Source: Sorghum bicolor
Lineage: Eukaryota > Streptophyta > Magnoliopsida > Poales > Poaceae
Reading direction: 5' to 3'
Assembly: GCF_000003195.3 (NCBI RefSeq)
Contig: NC_012873.2
Coordinates: 6,843,894-6,907,893, forward strand
DNA: 64,000 bases
The translations under genes and the position numbers were made by a program. The notes beneath the pieces were generated by a model that was given only the letters and a program-made list of their open reading frames with translations, did no database searches and was not told where the DNA came from. Position 1 is the first letter of the stretch. Each line of letters begins with the position of its first letter. Of this stretch, positions 44,326 to 55,420 are shown in pieces.

Positions 44326-44531
44326 GGGCACTCATAATGCAGACTCTATCATAGAGTCTAAAGTTATTTATTACCTCGAACAATGTGGATTTGGAGTCTA
44401 AATAAGACTTGGAGTCTTATTTTTTCTACTTCTTTCTTCAATAAATGTGCTGCCACATCAGCAAAATACCATAAATAATATGTAATTAAGTGTCTTGGAC
44501 TCTATGATAGAGTCTTGCATTGTGAGTGCCC
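44326..44531. mobile_element. Tourist MITE with TAA TSD, absent from paralogous flanks
   Basis: The left end gggcactcataatgcagact and the reverse complement of the right end gggcactcacaatgcaagac match, and the palindromic gactctatcatagagtc follows in each arm. TAA flanks both (44323-44325 and 44532-44534). The equivalent sites at about 33125 and 34121 (gatctaataat) lack it. Confidence 0.9.
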
Positions 44532-44638
44532 TAATGGAATTGTCAAACGACTTTGCTCCATTAAAAATACTTGCTACAACATTTGGTCCTTCCACACCAA
44601 AACACTAGAGTACATGATACTCTGTCCTCCGATTCAAC

Positions 44639-44968
44639 GTTGTGTACGTGCTAACCGTTGCCGAGCACGTCCACAGTGGTTAGGATATTTTATTCTTCGT
44701 CTCTCACAATAAGCATAATAGATACGTATAAGTAGAAAAAATGCACAAAGTTAGTATTGATGATACTAACTTAAGGGGGTCACTACTGTTCCAAGTCAAT
44801 GGACCATTGTCGGGCCTAAACACGGCGTCACTGTCTATTCCCAGACCCAACATTAATAGTAAGGTATCACTATGAGTACTAGATCCGACATTGATAGGAT
44901 GATGGCCACTATGGCCTCATTTCCATTTTTATCAACATATATTTGTTTATTGAATTTAAATAGAGATT
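44639..44968 (+). repeat. 3' flank segment of OMT copy B, inverted partner of the copy A intron
   Basis: Reverse complement of 32126-32448. Its left part (tgtgtacgtgctaaccgttg ... ggttaggatattttattctt) is also colinear with the 3' flank of copy A' at 34224-34290, so this is the native position. Confidence 0.8.
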
Positions 44969-44969
44969 A

Positions 44970-46225
44970 CTGTCTAATATTTTATATTTGATATTATTAA
45001 TGTATCACATATATCTCACCGCCATCAAGATTATACTACAATTATATAGTTTAAATCTCCATGACTCCATCATATGATTCATCAATAATAAATATATCAT
45101 AATTTGAAACCCATACATGATAGGTAGAGATAAACTCAATACAAAACCAAGTGTCATAAGGTACAAACCAAAGTCCGTACAAACATAATTACGTAAGCTA
45201 CTAGTATATAAACATCAAATGAGACATAAGATCCAAATAATTCTAATCTACACACCATATTATACAACATAATTTTAGGAAAAAATGTTATAATTGATTT
45301 CATATTTTTCTGAGCGGAAATAAATTTCCTATGAATTTTCTAAGGTTAAAACAATTTTTGGGATTTTAAATTACATGTTTGAAAAATAGATGGTTTTGTG
45401 GATTTAATCCTCCTTAACTTTTAACTTTTCCCCTGAACTATGGAAATTAGGATACATGCATTAGAGCAAATATTATAGTGGACTGTAAGCTGATTAAATG
45501 CTGAGGTGGAGGATATAAGGAATGAGAGAAAGGAGAAGCAGATTGTAAGCTTACAGCCAGTTTAAGCACAGGAACCAAAAAACTTTGTAAGAGAGATATG
45601 TGGACCATATATTAATAGTGAATAGTTAACTATTGTATAGGTGGGCTGGAAAAAGGCTACAAAAAACCTTACAGCCATCAAATGAACTGTATTATTAAAT
45701 TTGCTTTCTCAAGTGATATCCACGGGCAACTATATATGAGTCTCTACGCTAGCTAGTGAAGCCCATGAGTCCATGACGAGGGCCCAAACTTGCGCTCCAG
45801 TAACGACGGTACACGGTAGTCTCGTCCGTATGCTCATGTCAAACCAGCATGTAACCTACGTGCGACGGACTAGTTACTCCCTCCGTCCAAAAACGTACAC
45901 AAACTCACAGCTAGAAAAGTCAGTTTAGCAAATTTGAGTAAAAATAAAGGGAAATAGTATCAATATTTATATTTTTCAAATAAGTTTGTTATGAATATAT
46001 ATAAAATACTTAATGTAATAATATTAATTATATATAATAAATACTAATATATCTATATACATTTGATCAAATTTAAAAAAAATAATTTCTTGAAAAGAGT
46101 GTGTGTTTATTAAGAAGGGTGTGTGTTTATTTGTTTAGACTGAGAACGCGAAAATCAGCCAACCAAACAGGCTACTCAATTAAACTCGTGGCATGCAACT
46201 TTGAGGAGTTTGGTTACCCGCATCA
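44970..46225. other. AT-rich intergenic DNA with MITE remnants
   Basis: 45465-45712 looks like a Tourist-type MITE (gagcaaatattatagtggac ... aaatttgctt, imperfect inverted ends). 45875-46090 starts with a Stowaway end (ctccctccgtccaaaaacgt). No gene is evident. Confidence 0.35.
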
Positions 46226-48585
46226 CACTACCGGAGACGGAGTTTTTTCCGATAGCTCTCAAGGTTGCCGATGGCCGAGGAATCTGCCATCGGCAAAAAA
46301 CAAGGTTTGCCGATGGCAAAGTGGAGCCATCGGAAAAACTATTGTTGCCGATGGCCGGGCCATCGGCGACAAAAGCCCATCGGCAACCGTCCAGTTTGCC
46401 GGTGGCCCGACCATCGGCGACTAAAAGCCATCGGCCAAGAATTTTTTTGCCGATGGCCGGGCCATCGGCAGACCTCCCCCATCGGCAAAACTTGCCAGGA
46501 GCGGACGGCCGCAGACACCGTCACGTTTGCCGATGGCCGCGGCTAACGGCAGACTATGGCCACGTGGCAGCCTGGGGAGCGCCCAGGCCCACCTTGTTTG
46601 CCGATGGTCGGCCGTCGGCATTGCCGATGGCTTTCCAAGGCCATCGGCAAACAATCAATTTTTTTTTGTTTTTTCCTTTCCAATTTTTTCTGGGACAATT
46701 TTGAACTTTTTAGCTATATTTCGTTGATTATTTCTGTTTCTTTTAATTTTTTCCGCACCTCAAGATTTGAACTGCAGGTACCTGAAATAATGCAGACTTT
46801 TGATTCGAAAAATGATATTCATGATTCTCAGAGTATGTTGAGGCCATATCTAGGAGCTCGCATGAAATTACGACCCTGTTGGCCTCGTAACATGGGTAGT
46901 GACGTGCCGGGAAAGTGTTTTAAAATTCTATAAAATTCAAACGAAGTCCAAAATTGACTTGACGAGTTGTGTTGGCATGGCATGTGTAGTGTGTGGTAAA
47001 AATTTCAAAAAGTTTCGAGCAAGTTGTGACGTTGGATAGTCAAAACCCAGACATCTCCACATGTGATCACGGAGTGCGCAGCAGATCGCGGGTCTTCAGG
47101 TAAGTGGAGTTTCATTCGTCGTTCGACCGTTTCACAAATAATGTACCTTGCCTTCAAATACAATCCACCATGCTCGTGTAATATTGCAGGCTCAGGTCCA
47201 GGAGGTGGTGGCCAACCAGAAGATGATGGCGCTTGCCTATCAGCAGCACGCGGCCTCAGTTGCGCAGCACTACGAGCAGGCGTGGTCGCAGATGTCCCAG
47301 CACATGCGTGCCATGGGAATGAGTGAGCCTCCAGCCGCTTTCTTCGCTCCACCTCCAGTACCTCCACTGCCACCTTTTCTTGCACCTCGTCCGGTGAGTT
47401 CCTACATTGCCTACTGCTTTAGCTTGTGATGCCAGTCCGCAGGTACTAATTCCATCACTTGGTCTTTGTGCAGACACACTCGGCACGTTCGAACCCAACT
47501 CCAGGTGCTAGCCCTCCAGCGAGTGCTTCTCCACAGGTTCCTCCTCCACACCCCGGTTTGGGTCCTTACCAGAGCCTCCTCCAGAGCGGGCAGCCGTTCG
47601 GCCCGACACGTCCACCGACGCAGGGGTACTCGTGGCCGCCGCAGGGGCAGCCCGGGCCGTCTCAGTTCCCCACGCAGCCGGGGTACTCGTGGCCGCCGCA
47701 GCCGCAGCCCGGGCCGTCGCAGTTACCTCAGCAGCTCGGCCACTGGCGGTACTCGTGGCAGCAGCAGCAGATGCAGAATCCGCAGCCGCACGGGGGTTGG
47801 CCTCAGTGGGAGGATGCTTCTGGGGGCTCGGGGACCCAAGGGGACGGCGCCACGAGCTAGGTAGCTTCTACTCCTTATTTTGGACCTTGTTGTGCCACGT
47901 CGGACATGTTTGGCCGACGTTGAACTTGTATGGATGCATTTGGACATGTTGGACTTGTATGGATGCACTTCTGATATGGACTTCTATGCATGGATATGGA
48001 TTTGATGCTATATTATGTTTGAAATGGCGTATTATTGCGAATATATGTGATGAATGTTGTATATATTGCTTCTGATATCATGCTTGTGTTTAAATGTGCT
48101 GGAAATGGAAGAAAACAGGGAAAAAAAGGGAAAAAAAATTTCCCCACATGGTTAACCATCGCCAAACCTATGGAAATTGGCCCAGCGCGGCCCAGGTATG
48201 CCGATGGTCGTGGCCAACGGCAAAAAAATTCGTGAAATGATGTTTAAAAAACAAAATAAAAAAAATGCCGACGGCCCTGGCCATCGGAAAACAGGACTAT
48301 TTGCCGATGGCCACGTGGCGTCAGCCATCGGCAAACCCGTCGTCAGCCTGACGGCGAGCCGGATGACGTGGAGGGTTTGCCGATGGGGGTAGCGGCCATC
48401 GGCAACCCTTTTGCCGATGGCTTCTGCTTTTGCCATCGGCAAACAAGTGTTTTCCGATGAGAATTTTGCCGATGGGAGGTTGCCGATGGCCACGTCACTT
48501 TGCCATCGGCAACCTCTTTTCCGATGGCTAAGGTCTTTTTGCCGATGGCTTCAAGCCATAGGCAAAAAGGTTGGATCCGGTAGTG
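46226..48585. mobile_element. CACTA (En/Spm) element with TCA target duplication
   Basis: It starts cactaccggagacggag and ends ttggatccggtagtg, with exact 10-bp TIRs (cactaccgga / tccggtagtg) and tca on both sides (46223-46225 and 48586-48588). Subterminal zones (46270-46650 and 48190-48575) carry more than 20 copies of ttgccgatggc / gccatcggcaa in both orientations. The 2360-bp element lacks the TNP2-type transposase and is presumably mobilised in trans. Confidence 0.92.
47188..47860 (+). pseudogene. Remnant of a CACTA second ORF (Gln/Pro-rich C-terminus)
   Basis: Two exon-like segments are read: 47188-47393 (AQVQEVVANQKMMALAYQQH ... PPPVPPLPPFLAPRP) followed by a donor-like gtgagt, and about 47474-47860 (THSARSNPTPG...GYSWPPQ repeats to GDGATS, stop TAG). 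The coiled-coil-like start and the GYSWPPQ repeats resemble C-termini of plant Ptta/En/Spm-type ORFs. The N-terminal domain is absent. Expression is unknown. Confidence 0.5.
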
Positions 48586-48690
48586 TCAGTATTGGAACTT
48601 TCTTCTTCTCATATACGGATTTCCACTTTTTTCCAGCCTGATCGGCCGTCCTACATCTATTGGCTGCTGTAACTATGCCCTCACGGCAAT

Positions 48691-49540
48691 CAGTGGCGGA
48701 CGCAGAAATTGAAGATTGGGTGTACATGGTGTACATAGATACAGAAGCAAACCATTATAGTATATGTAAAATTAAAGCAAACAGTACTTGAGTATTGAGT
48801 ACATTAGTATAATTAATTAGTTAATATATAGTATTTGTGAAGTCTCAACTGATAAAGGAACATTACAAATTTAATTGTGTCATGATGTGTTTTTTGTGCG
48901 GCTGTCGTGCCGCCTACTGGTGCCGAATTTGCGCCAATACCATTGAAATCAAACCGTAGGTGGCCGAGCGGCGCAGGTGGGGAACAAAATTTTTTGGTCG
49001 ATTGAGAAAGGTGAGTTCAAGTAGGCAGGGCAAGTGCTTGAGGCACCGTCATGGACGAGCAGAGGCCATCACTTCTGGTTAGCTGGTTCCCTCCATGAGT
49101 TTGCTTCTTGAGCTAGCAGTCAGACCTAGCTAGATAGTGGAGGGGAGGAGGCAAGAAACGTGGCCTTTTTACTCTTAGGTCCTGTTTGGTTACCCACATT
49201 AAACTTTAATCTCTACCACATCGAATGTTTGGATATATGCACGAAGTATTAAATATAGTATTTACGAAACTAAAAACACAGCTAGAGAATAATTGGTGGG
49301 ATGATTTTTTAAGCCTAATTAGTCTATAATTAGACATTAATTGCTATAGTTACAAATATGCTACAATACCTATTGAACTTTAGTCCCTTCAATCAAACAC
49401 TCCTTTACTTAGATCAAATATACATAATTTGGTCTACTTATATGTACAATACATACAAATGTATAGTGCCTGTATTTTTTTTCTCAAAATTATTAGGTGT
49501 ACATCTGTACACCCATGTCCATATACTGTGTCCGCCAGTG
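48691..49540. mobile_element. Non-autonomous hAT element with exact 8-bp TSD
   Basis: The left end cagtggcggacgcag and the reverse complement of the right end cactggcggacacag are TIRs with two mismatches. The exact 8-bp duplication acggcaat is at 48683-48690 and 49541-49548. The right end shares gggtgtacat...gtacacccatgtcc with the terminus at 4439-4492. It contains a nested Tourist-like MITE and no transposase. Confidence 0.9.
49178..49402. mobile_element. Tourist-like MITE nested in the hAT element
   Basis: ggtcctgtttggttaccc at the left and caatcaaacactcc at the right are weak inverted ends; the interior has the family blocks (catcgaatgtttggatatat, ttttttaagcctaattagtc). It lies inside 48691-49540. 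Confidence 0.5.
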
Positions 49541-49548
49541 ACGGCAAT

Positions 49549-50965
49549 AGTGCTGTTTGCAGCCACAGCCCAAGAAAAAAAAGGACAGCCAATAAGGCTT
49601 CATTGTGTTTCTCACAGAGTAAGATTAATAAAGCTAAGTGTTTATCTATATATATACGATTATAATACAGCCAAGTGTTTATCTATATATAAGTTAAGTT
49701 ATAACAGCCAATCTATAGAATAGTTAATGTTCTATTTATCTACAAAATTTATTATATGATTCCATTCTCTTTCCATTCCTCCTTATATACATCTCTATTT
49801 GGACCACTAGTACCTATGCTTTTGTAACTAGCTTGGTGCTTCTCTCTTCTATATTAGCAAAAATATTGATTAACTTGGCTATAATTAAGCCAATTGTTAT
49901 ACTTACTCGCTCTTAGGCTGACTCACACGTCATCGGCTTTTTATTTGCATTTCTAATTAGGCTGACTCACACGTTTCTAGTGAGCTTGACTCATATGAGG
50001 GCAACCGTAATGGTATAAGCCAGTTACTAGCTCTAAACCAAAGTGCTAGCTTTTAGCAATAGCTCATAGTATGATTAGACCCACATGTCACTCTCACATG
50101 ATCTTGGAATGTGTCTATAAACCTAACTTTTAATCAAGAGCTAGCTTTTCTTTCTCTTCTATTAAAATATAAAAAAAATACTTAGAGCTAGCTTATGAGT
50201 CAGCCAGGTGCTGATGCAGTGCATAGTTTCTTAAAAATGTTGTTAACATAAGATTAACAACTATTAAGTGATATTAATATATTAATATATTTTAAAGTAG
50301 ATTAAGATATTAAAAGTAAAATAGGGACTACTGCTAGAGTGTAGTTTACATAAGTTAAATACTATAAGATTACTTTCTTTTTTATTTTTATTCATTAATT
50401 CAAGACGATTCTATGCATACGAACCAAACACAATCTCTTTTCAGTTACAATATACACATGTCAATGACCAAATAAGATCAAGAGCAATTCCACTAGACTA
50501 AGTAAAACCAATCACCTTTCCCTATACCTAGTGATAATAAAGGGTATTGAGGCAAAAGAAACATGCTCCAGTAGTTCCCTTTTCATAAATTTTTTCTTAA
50601 TCCCTCAAAATCCCACCTGAATCCCTCAAATAAAGGGGAACAACCACAAGTTTTTTCTCAATCCCCTTTCCCTCTTCTCCTGACACTGACAATTGGGTCC
50701 ATCGGGCCATGGAGAAACTACCGTTGCCACCAATCGATGCATAGGGCGGAGAAAACCCACGACCACCGCTGTTGTGGGCCAACGAGTGCTCCGGCCAGCC
50801 ACAACGCCTAGCCACTAGGGATGGCAACAGATTGGTAAGATACGGGTGGAGTAAAAGCCTTCCCTCAACGACGTCGTGATATTTAGCTAAAACCACCCTC
50901 GATGAGATTGATTTATGGGTGCAATGTCACACCTGCACCCGCACCGACACCCACAGGTGACTTGC
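49549..50965. other. Intergenic DNA with MITE remnants
   Basis: It includes a tandem ctaagtgtttatctatatat duplication (about 49633-49690), a MITE-like segment at about 49998-50220 with repeated gagctagctt motifs, and a short GC-rich stretch 50690-50830. Frames here are not recognisable. Confidence 0.3.
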
Positions 50966-52321
50966 GGGTTTTAGATCTGTGTTAATAAGAAGTTAACATA
51001 GAACAAAAAGATTATAAGATATAGAGAAAATGACACACAATTATCAACTTATCATCACCAATAAATCTGAACAACTTAAATGTAGTCTAGTACATACTAT
51101 GTAGATAATATACTTCATATAAATCATCCTAAGTTCTACGTAGGTTTTAGCCGAATATTAGTTCTAGACTTCTAATTGGAGGTGGGAAAATAGAAAGAAC
51201 ATATATACTAGGCCCTCTTGAGGCAAGGTTGCCAAACGAGCACGAGAGAGATGAGAGATAAGGAAGAGAGAAGAGGAAGAAGATATGAGAGTTGAGGCTT
51301 ACATGTGGGTCCAAAAAAAAGGTGGATTTTTGCTCTTACATCTCTACGGGTTATCTAGCGCTGCTGCTACAATAATTGAAGAGGGAGAAAAAAACAAAAT
51401 GACGGCAGCCACTTTGCTTTATGAAGAGCCAGACATTTTTAAAATAACTAAATACATAAAAGAAATATACTAATATTTATGATATATAATAACCATCATT
51501 AGATAGAGCATGAAATGTATTTTTATAATAAATTTATTTAAAGATATAAATGTTCCTACTATCCTCTGTAAGGCCACCTTTGGATTGGAGGTTTTCCAAC
51601 AAAAAACAAAGGACTGAGCAATCCTAAGGAACATGTACTGTAGGGGTTTTAGATCTGTGTTAATAAGAAGTTAACATAGAACAAAAAGATTATAAGATAT
51701 AGAGAAAATGACACACAATTATCAACTTATCATCACCAATAAATCTGAACAACTTAAATGTAGTCTAATACATACTATGTAGATAATATACTTCATATAA
51801 ATCATCTTAAGTTCTACTTAGGTTTAAGCCGAATATTAGTTCTAGACTTTCTAATTGGAGGTGGGAAAATAGAAAAAACATATATACTAGGCCCTCTTGA
51901 GGCATGGTTGCCAAACGAGCACGAGAGAGATGAGAGATAAGGAAGAGAGAAGAGGAAGAAGATATGAGAGTTGAGACTTACATGTGGGTCCAAAAGAAAG
52001 GGTGGATTTTTGCTCTTACGTCTCTACGGGTTATCTAGCGTTGCTGCTACAATAATTGAAGAGGGAGAAAAAAACAAAATGACGGTAGCCACTTCGCTTT
52101 ATGAAGAGCCAAACATTTTAAAATAACTAAATACATAAAAGAAATATACTAATATTTATGATGTGTAATAACTATCATTAGATAGAGCATGAAATGTATT
52201 TTTATAATAAATTTATTTAAAGATATAAATGTTTTTACTATCCTCTGTAAGGCCACCTTTGGATTGGAGGTTTTCCAACGAAAAACAAAGGACTGAGCAA
52301 TCCTAAGGAACATGTACTGTA
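50966..52321. repeat. 678-bp tandem duplication (two copies)
   Basis: Copy 1 (50966-51643) and copy 2 (51644-52321) begin gggttttagatctgtgttaa and end aaggaacatgtactgtagg. They differ by only scattered substitutions and 1-bp indels across 678 bp, so the duplication is recent. The unit has a cacgagagagatgagagata segment, no conserved frame and no TIRs. Confidence 0.9.
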
Positions 52322-52505
52322 GGTGTCTTTGGTTCACATGTAGAATCCATAGGAATACTGTCGGTACCCTATGTTTTCACAGGATTTTATGGGGAAAAAA
52401 CATCTGCTGGAACCTCTTTGTTTCATTGGCTCGCGCATGGGAACGCTGAAAGGATCAAATCAATGCTTTTGCTGGTGTGCTGATCCACAGGTTGGTGGCG
52501 TTCTT

Positions 52506-52742
52506 CGCCTTGTTTACATCCAAAACATTTTAGATTTGTTATTGTAGCACTTTTATTTATATTTAGTAATTAGTGTTTAATTATAGGTTAACTAGGTTCA
52601 AAAGATTCATCTCATGATTTATAGATAAATTATATAGTTAGTTATTTTTTATCTATATTTAATGTTTTATGTATGTGCTATAAAATTTGATATGATAGAG
52701 AATTATGAAAAGTTTTTGGATTGGGGTGAACTAAACGAGGCC
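52506..52742. mobile_element. Tourist-like MITE
   Basis: It starts gccttgtttacatccaaaac and ends ggtgaactaaacgaggcc, with family interior blocks (gttattgtagcacttttat, caaaagattcatctcatg). Confidence 0.6.
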
Positions 52743-52828
52743 TAACTGATGATGTTTTTTTTCTATAAACACAGTTGTCACATTGTTAGTTAAACCAATC
52801 CTATAATTCATATTCCTATTAATTTCCT

Positions 52829-53588
52829 TTTTTACGATAAAAAAAGAATTATATTAAATGATAACTGAGTACATCAAACACGTTATAGACACTTTAGATT
52901 ACAATATAGTACTCACACTGTGTAAAGTACAACTCAAAACCTAACCTGTTAGATGCTTTGCAGTATAGATGACCGCATAGGCAGACACTCGGCAAATGGT
53001 TGAGAACAAATGCCCAACGAACGACGACCAATATTCCGGTAGACAGAATTGAGGAACTTCTTCTTTCTGGTGTCGTCTTTCTTCTTCTTTCTGCCACCGA
53101 AGAGTGAGGATGACTAATCTGAAAATTATTCTTCCTAGTCCTTCATTGTGGCTAGATCTAACCACAATAAAACAGAGAAGAGACTAGAGAAAATTATTCC
53201 ATAGCGGCGCCATCATCTCCGCCTTGATTTCGCCGTTCGGAAACAAAAGTCTCCATATCGTCATGTCGATAAAGATGTTGACGCTGAAGTTGTCGTCCTT
53301 ATCTTTAACAGAGTCGCCATGGAGAAGCCGATTCCACCTCTCCTTCACCGTCACTGGAGAGGAGAAGATAAAACTCCAATACTAAAAATTTTAGTATGGA
53401 AAGACACTAACCCTAGACTCGATCTACTAAAGAAAAACTTATTAGAAACAATAGATCTCCACTCCCTTCAACCTCTAGCGAGATACCAGAGGAAAAAGAA
53501 ATGGGACCAGCGACGCCAGAGGAAAAAGAAATGGGACCAGCGACGGGGCGCTAGGATAGGCTCTATACCCATCCAAACACTCTATTCA
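52829..53588 (-). mobile_element. Retroposed sequence (LINE/SINE-like) with imperfect TSD
   Basis: Read on the minus strand the segment is transcript-like and ends in a U-rich then A-rich tail (tttttttatcgtaaaaaagg). It is bracketed by tattaatttcct (52817-52828) and tattagtttcct (53589-53600), 11 of 12 matching. A 30-bp unit with gccagaggaaaaagaaatgg is duplicated at about 53484-53546. No reverse-transcriptase domain is visible. A non-autonomous or 5'-truncated retroposon is likely. Confidence 0.5.
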
Positions 53589-53600
53589 TATTAGTTTCCT

Positions 53601-53958
53601 ATGTTTTCTATTCCTTTTTACGGTTGCAATCCTACAAAATTCTTACTATACTTTTTCTATTCCTATTCATGTATTTAAAAGGGGCCTAATTTTATCAAAT
53701 TTAGAAAAGTATAACTCCTCAAAAAACAAGACGTGTACGTATTTTAAGATGGAGAGAGTATTCTTTTGATAAGTACAATTTTGATGGATGATCATGCCAT
53801 TCTTTCTTTACACGAGATTTTATTTCAGGAGACATCTGCTGGTGTGCAGCGCAGACGCGCTCGGGGCGGATCAGTTGCACGATCTCACACCAATACACAA
53901 CGGTCACGAGCTCACGAGACAAGAAGCACGCACACGAGTGACACGACACGCATCATCA
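53601..53958. other. sHSP 3' UTR and short intergenic stretch
   Basis: 53770-53958 is the probable 3' UTR and terminator of the minus-strand sHSP gene. 53601-53765 is AT-rich DNA with MITE-like pieces (tttctattcctattcatgta). No other gene. Confidence 0.35.
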
Positions 53959-54778
53959 TCACTGGACCTTGACCTCGGTGACGTTCCGCCTGCGCTCCCC
54001 GGTGCGCGGCACGGTGACGTACAGCACGCCGTCCTTGACCTCGGCGGTGATCCCGTCGGCGCGCGCGTCGTCGGGTAGCAGCAGGCTGGCGTGGTACCCG
54101 GTGGCCGCCGACCACCACTCGCCGCCCACCTCCTCCCCGTGCTCCCGCTTCTCGCCCTCGATGACCAGCACCCCGTCCTCCACGGCCACGCGCACGTCGT
54201 CCTTGCCGAGCCCCGGCACCTCGAACCGCAGCCGGTACCGCGCCTCGTCCTCCCTCACCTTCCCCGACAGCAGCCGCGACGGCGCCAGCCGCTCCAGCGG
54301 CCTGCTCAGCGTCTCCGCCACCTGCGACAGCGCGCTCCCGAGACCTGCATGCGTGCGTCAACGGATGCTTACGCGTCAGTCAGTGTCCATGGCCGGCCGG
54401 CCGGCCGGCGGCGTGCATGGGCGTTGCTCAATCAAGACGATGGCCGGCCGGCCGGCGTGCATGGGGGTTGCTCAATCAAGACGACGGGCTGGTGCTATAG
54501 GCCGTACCGTCGACGAGGCGGAACGGGGTGAAGTCGCGGAGGTCACGCCACGCCCAGCGTCCGCCGCGGCGTGCGGGGGCGGAGCGCTCCTCCGACACGG
54601 CGACCTCCCGGCGGCTCGCCTCGCCTGAGGCGGCAGAGTCGGCAGCCGACGTTGACAAAAGGGCGCGAAGCTTCAAATCTGTCTCCGGGGCTACGGCGTA
54701 CGCCGGCCTCGCCAGCGCCTGCGCGCGGCCGGCGGCGACGGCGAGGGCCCTGTTGAGGCACAGGCGAGCTAAAGCCAT
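53959..54778 (-). CDS. Organelle-targeted small heat shock protein (HSP20)
   Basis: Two exons: 54778-54508 and 54344-53959, with a 163-bp GT-AG intron, encode 218 aa. Residues 1 to about 45 are Ala/Arg/Leu-rich and poor in acidic residues (MALARLCLNRALAVAAGRAQ), like a mitochondrial presequence. A conserved grass motif follows (WAWRDLRDFTPFRLVDG, then LSRPLERLAPSRLL). The alpha-crystallin domain is at about 115-210 (ARYRLRFEVPGLGKDDV, VLVIEGEKREHG, GVLYVTVPRT). Such chaperones bind unfolding proteins in the mitochondrial (less likely plastid) matrix and are induced by heat. Length and intron position fit the mitochondrial HSP23-26 class. A TATA-like ttatatga lies near 54874-54881 on the minus strand. 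No clear tandem heat-shock element could be picked out by eye. Confidence 0.93.
54389..54484. repeat. Tandem repeat in the sHSP intron with GGCC runs
   Basis: A unit of about 45 bp (atggccggccggccggc...gtgcatggg.gttgctcaatcaagacga) occurs twice head to tail. The (ggcc)n runs make the short intron unusually GC-rich and able to form strong local stems. Confidence 0.8.
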
Positions 54779-55420
54779 GTCGAACTCGAAGCCTTCGCCG
54801 AGCTAGGCACTTGACTTGATTGTCGCTTCGTCGAGATGCAGTGCAGATGGTGATTGTGTATTTGTGTGTGTTCATATAAAGCGGCAGAGGCGGCTTTGCA
54901 CGCCACGGATGCAAGCTGAGAAGGCCGGAGAGGCATACGGACACTTCCATCACCTTCTAGGCGCGCCGAGCATCCATGGAAAGCAGATTTGACATAGGGA
55001 TATACTTATACTCAAATGTAAGATGTTGGTAAACTTTTTTGACAAATCAAATGGCAGTGGCAGCCAAAAACTTTGGCTTGTCCAAATTTTGGCCATCACA
55101 AACTTACCAGGCTCCCGTTTTCTCTGTTCCTTTTGTTCCCTGCAGACGTTCTGATTTCTTTACGAAAGCTAACGTGTACTCAGTATAAAACAATGAACTA
55201 TACACTAAACTAAACGAACTAAACGCTGTGAACACAATTTACTAGTAATAAAAAACAAAGGATATTTTTACATTTGCTTAAGCGGGATGCCATCCTGTCT
55301 CCGAGACAATCCAGTGAATCCACATTCATCACGACACAGGCTTTCGCAGCATAATGAAGTTGCGTTACATTTCAGCGAATCATAACGTGGCTACAAACAA
55401 CACACTTCGCATAACCAACT
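54779..55420 (-). promoter_or_regulatory. sHSP promoter and 3' region of the DUF4050-like gene
   Basis: The minus strand has a TATA-like sequence near 54874-54881, about 100 bp upstream of the sHSP start. 55250-55420 is the likely 3' UTR of the next gene. Two minus-strand genes therefore follow each other in tandem about 640 bp apart. Confidence 0.4.

Noticed and set aside
46201..46704. 167-aa frame with repeated ADG/RHRQ-type motifs
   Set aside because: It is a translation of the ttgccgatggc subterminal repeats of the CACTA element, not a gene.
53912..54361. 149-aa frame antisense or alternate to sHSP exon 2
   Set aside because: It is another frame of the GC-rich sHSP exon. The alpha-crystallin domain defines the correct frame.
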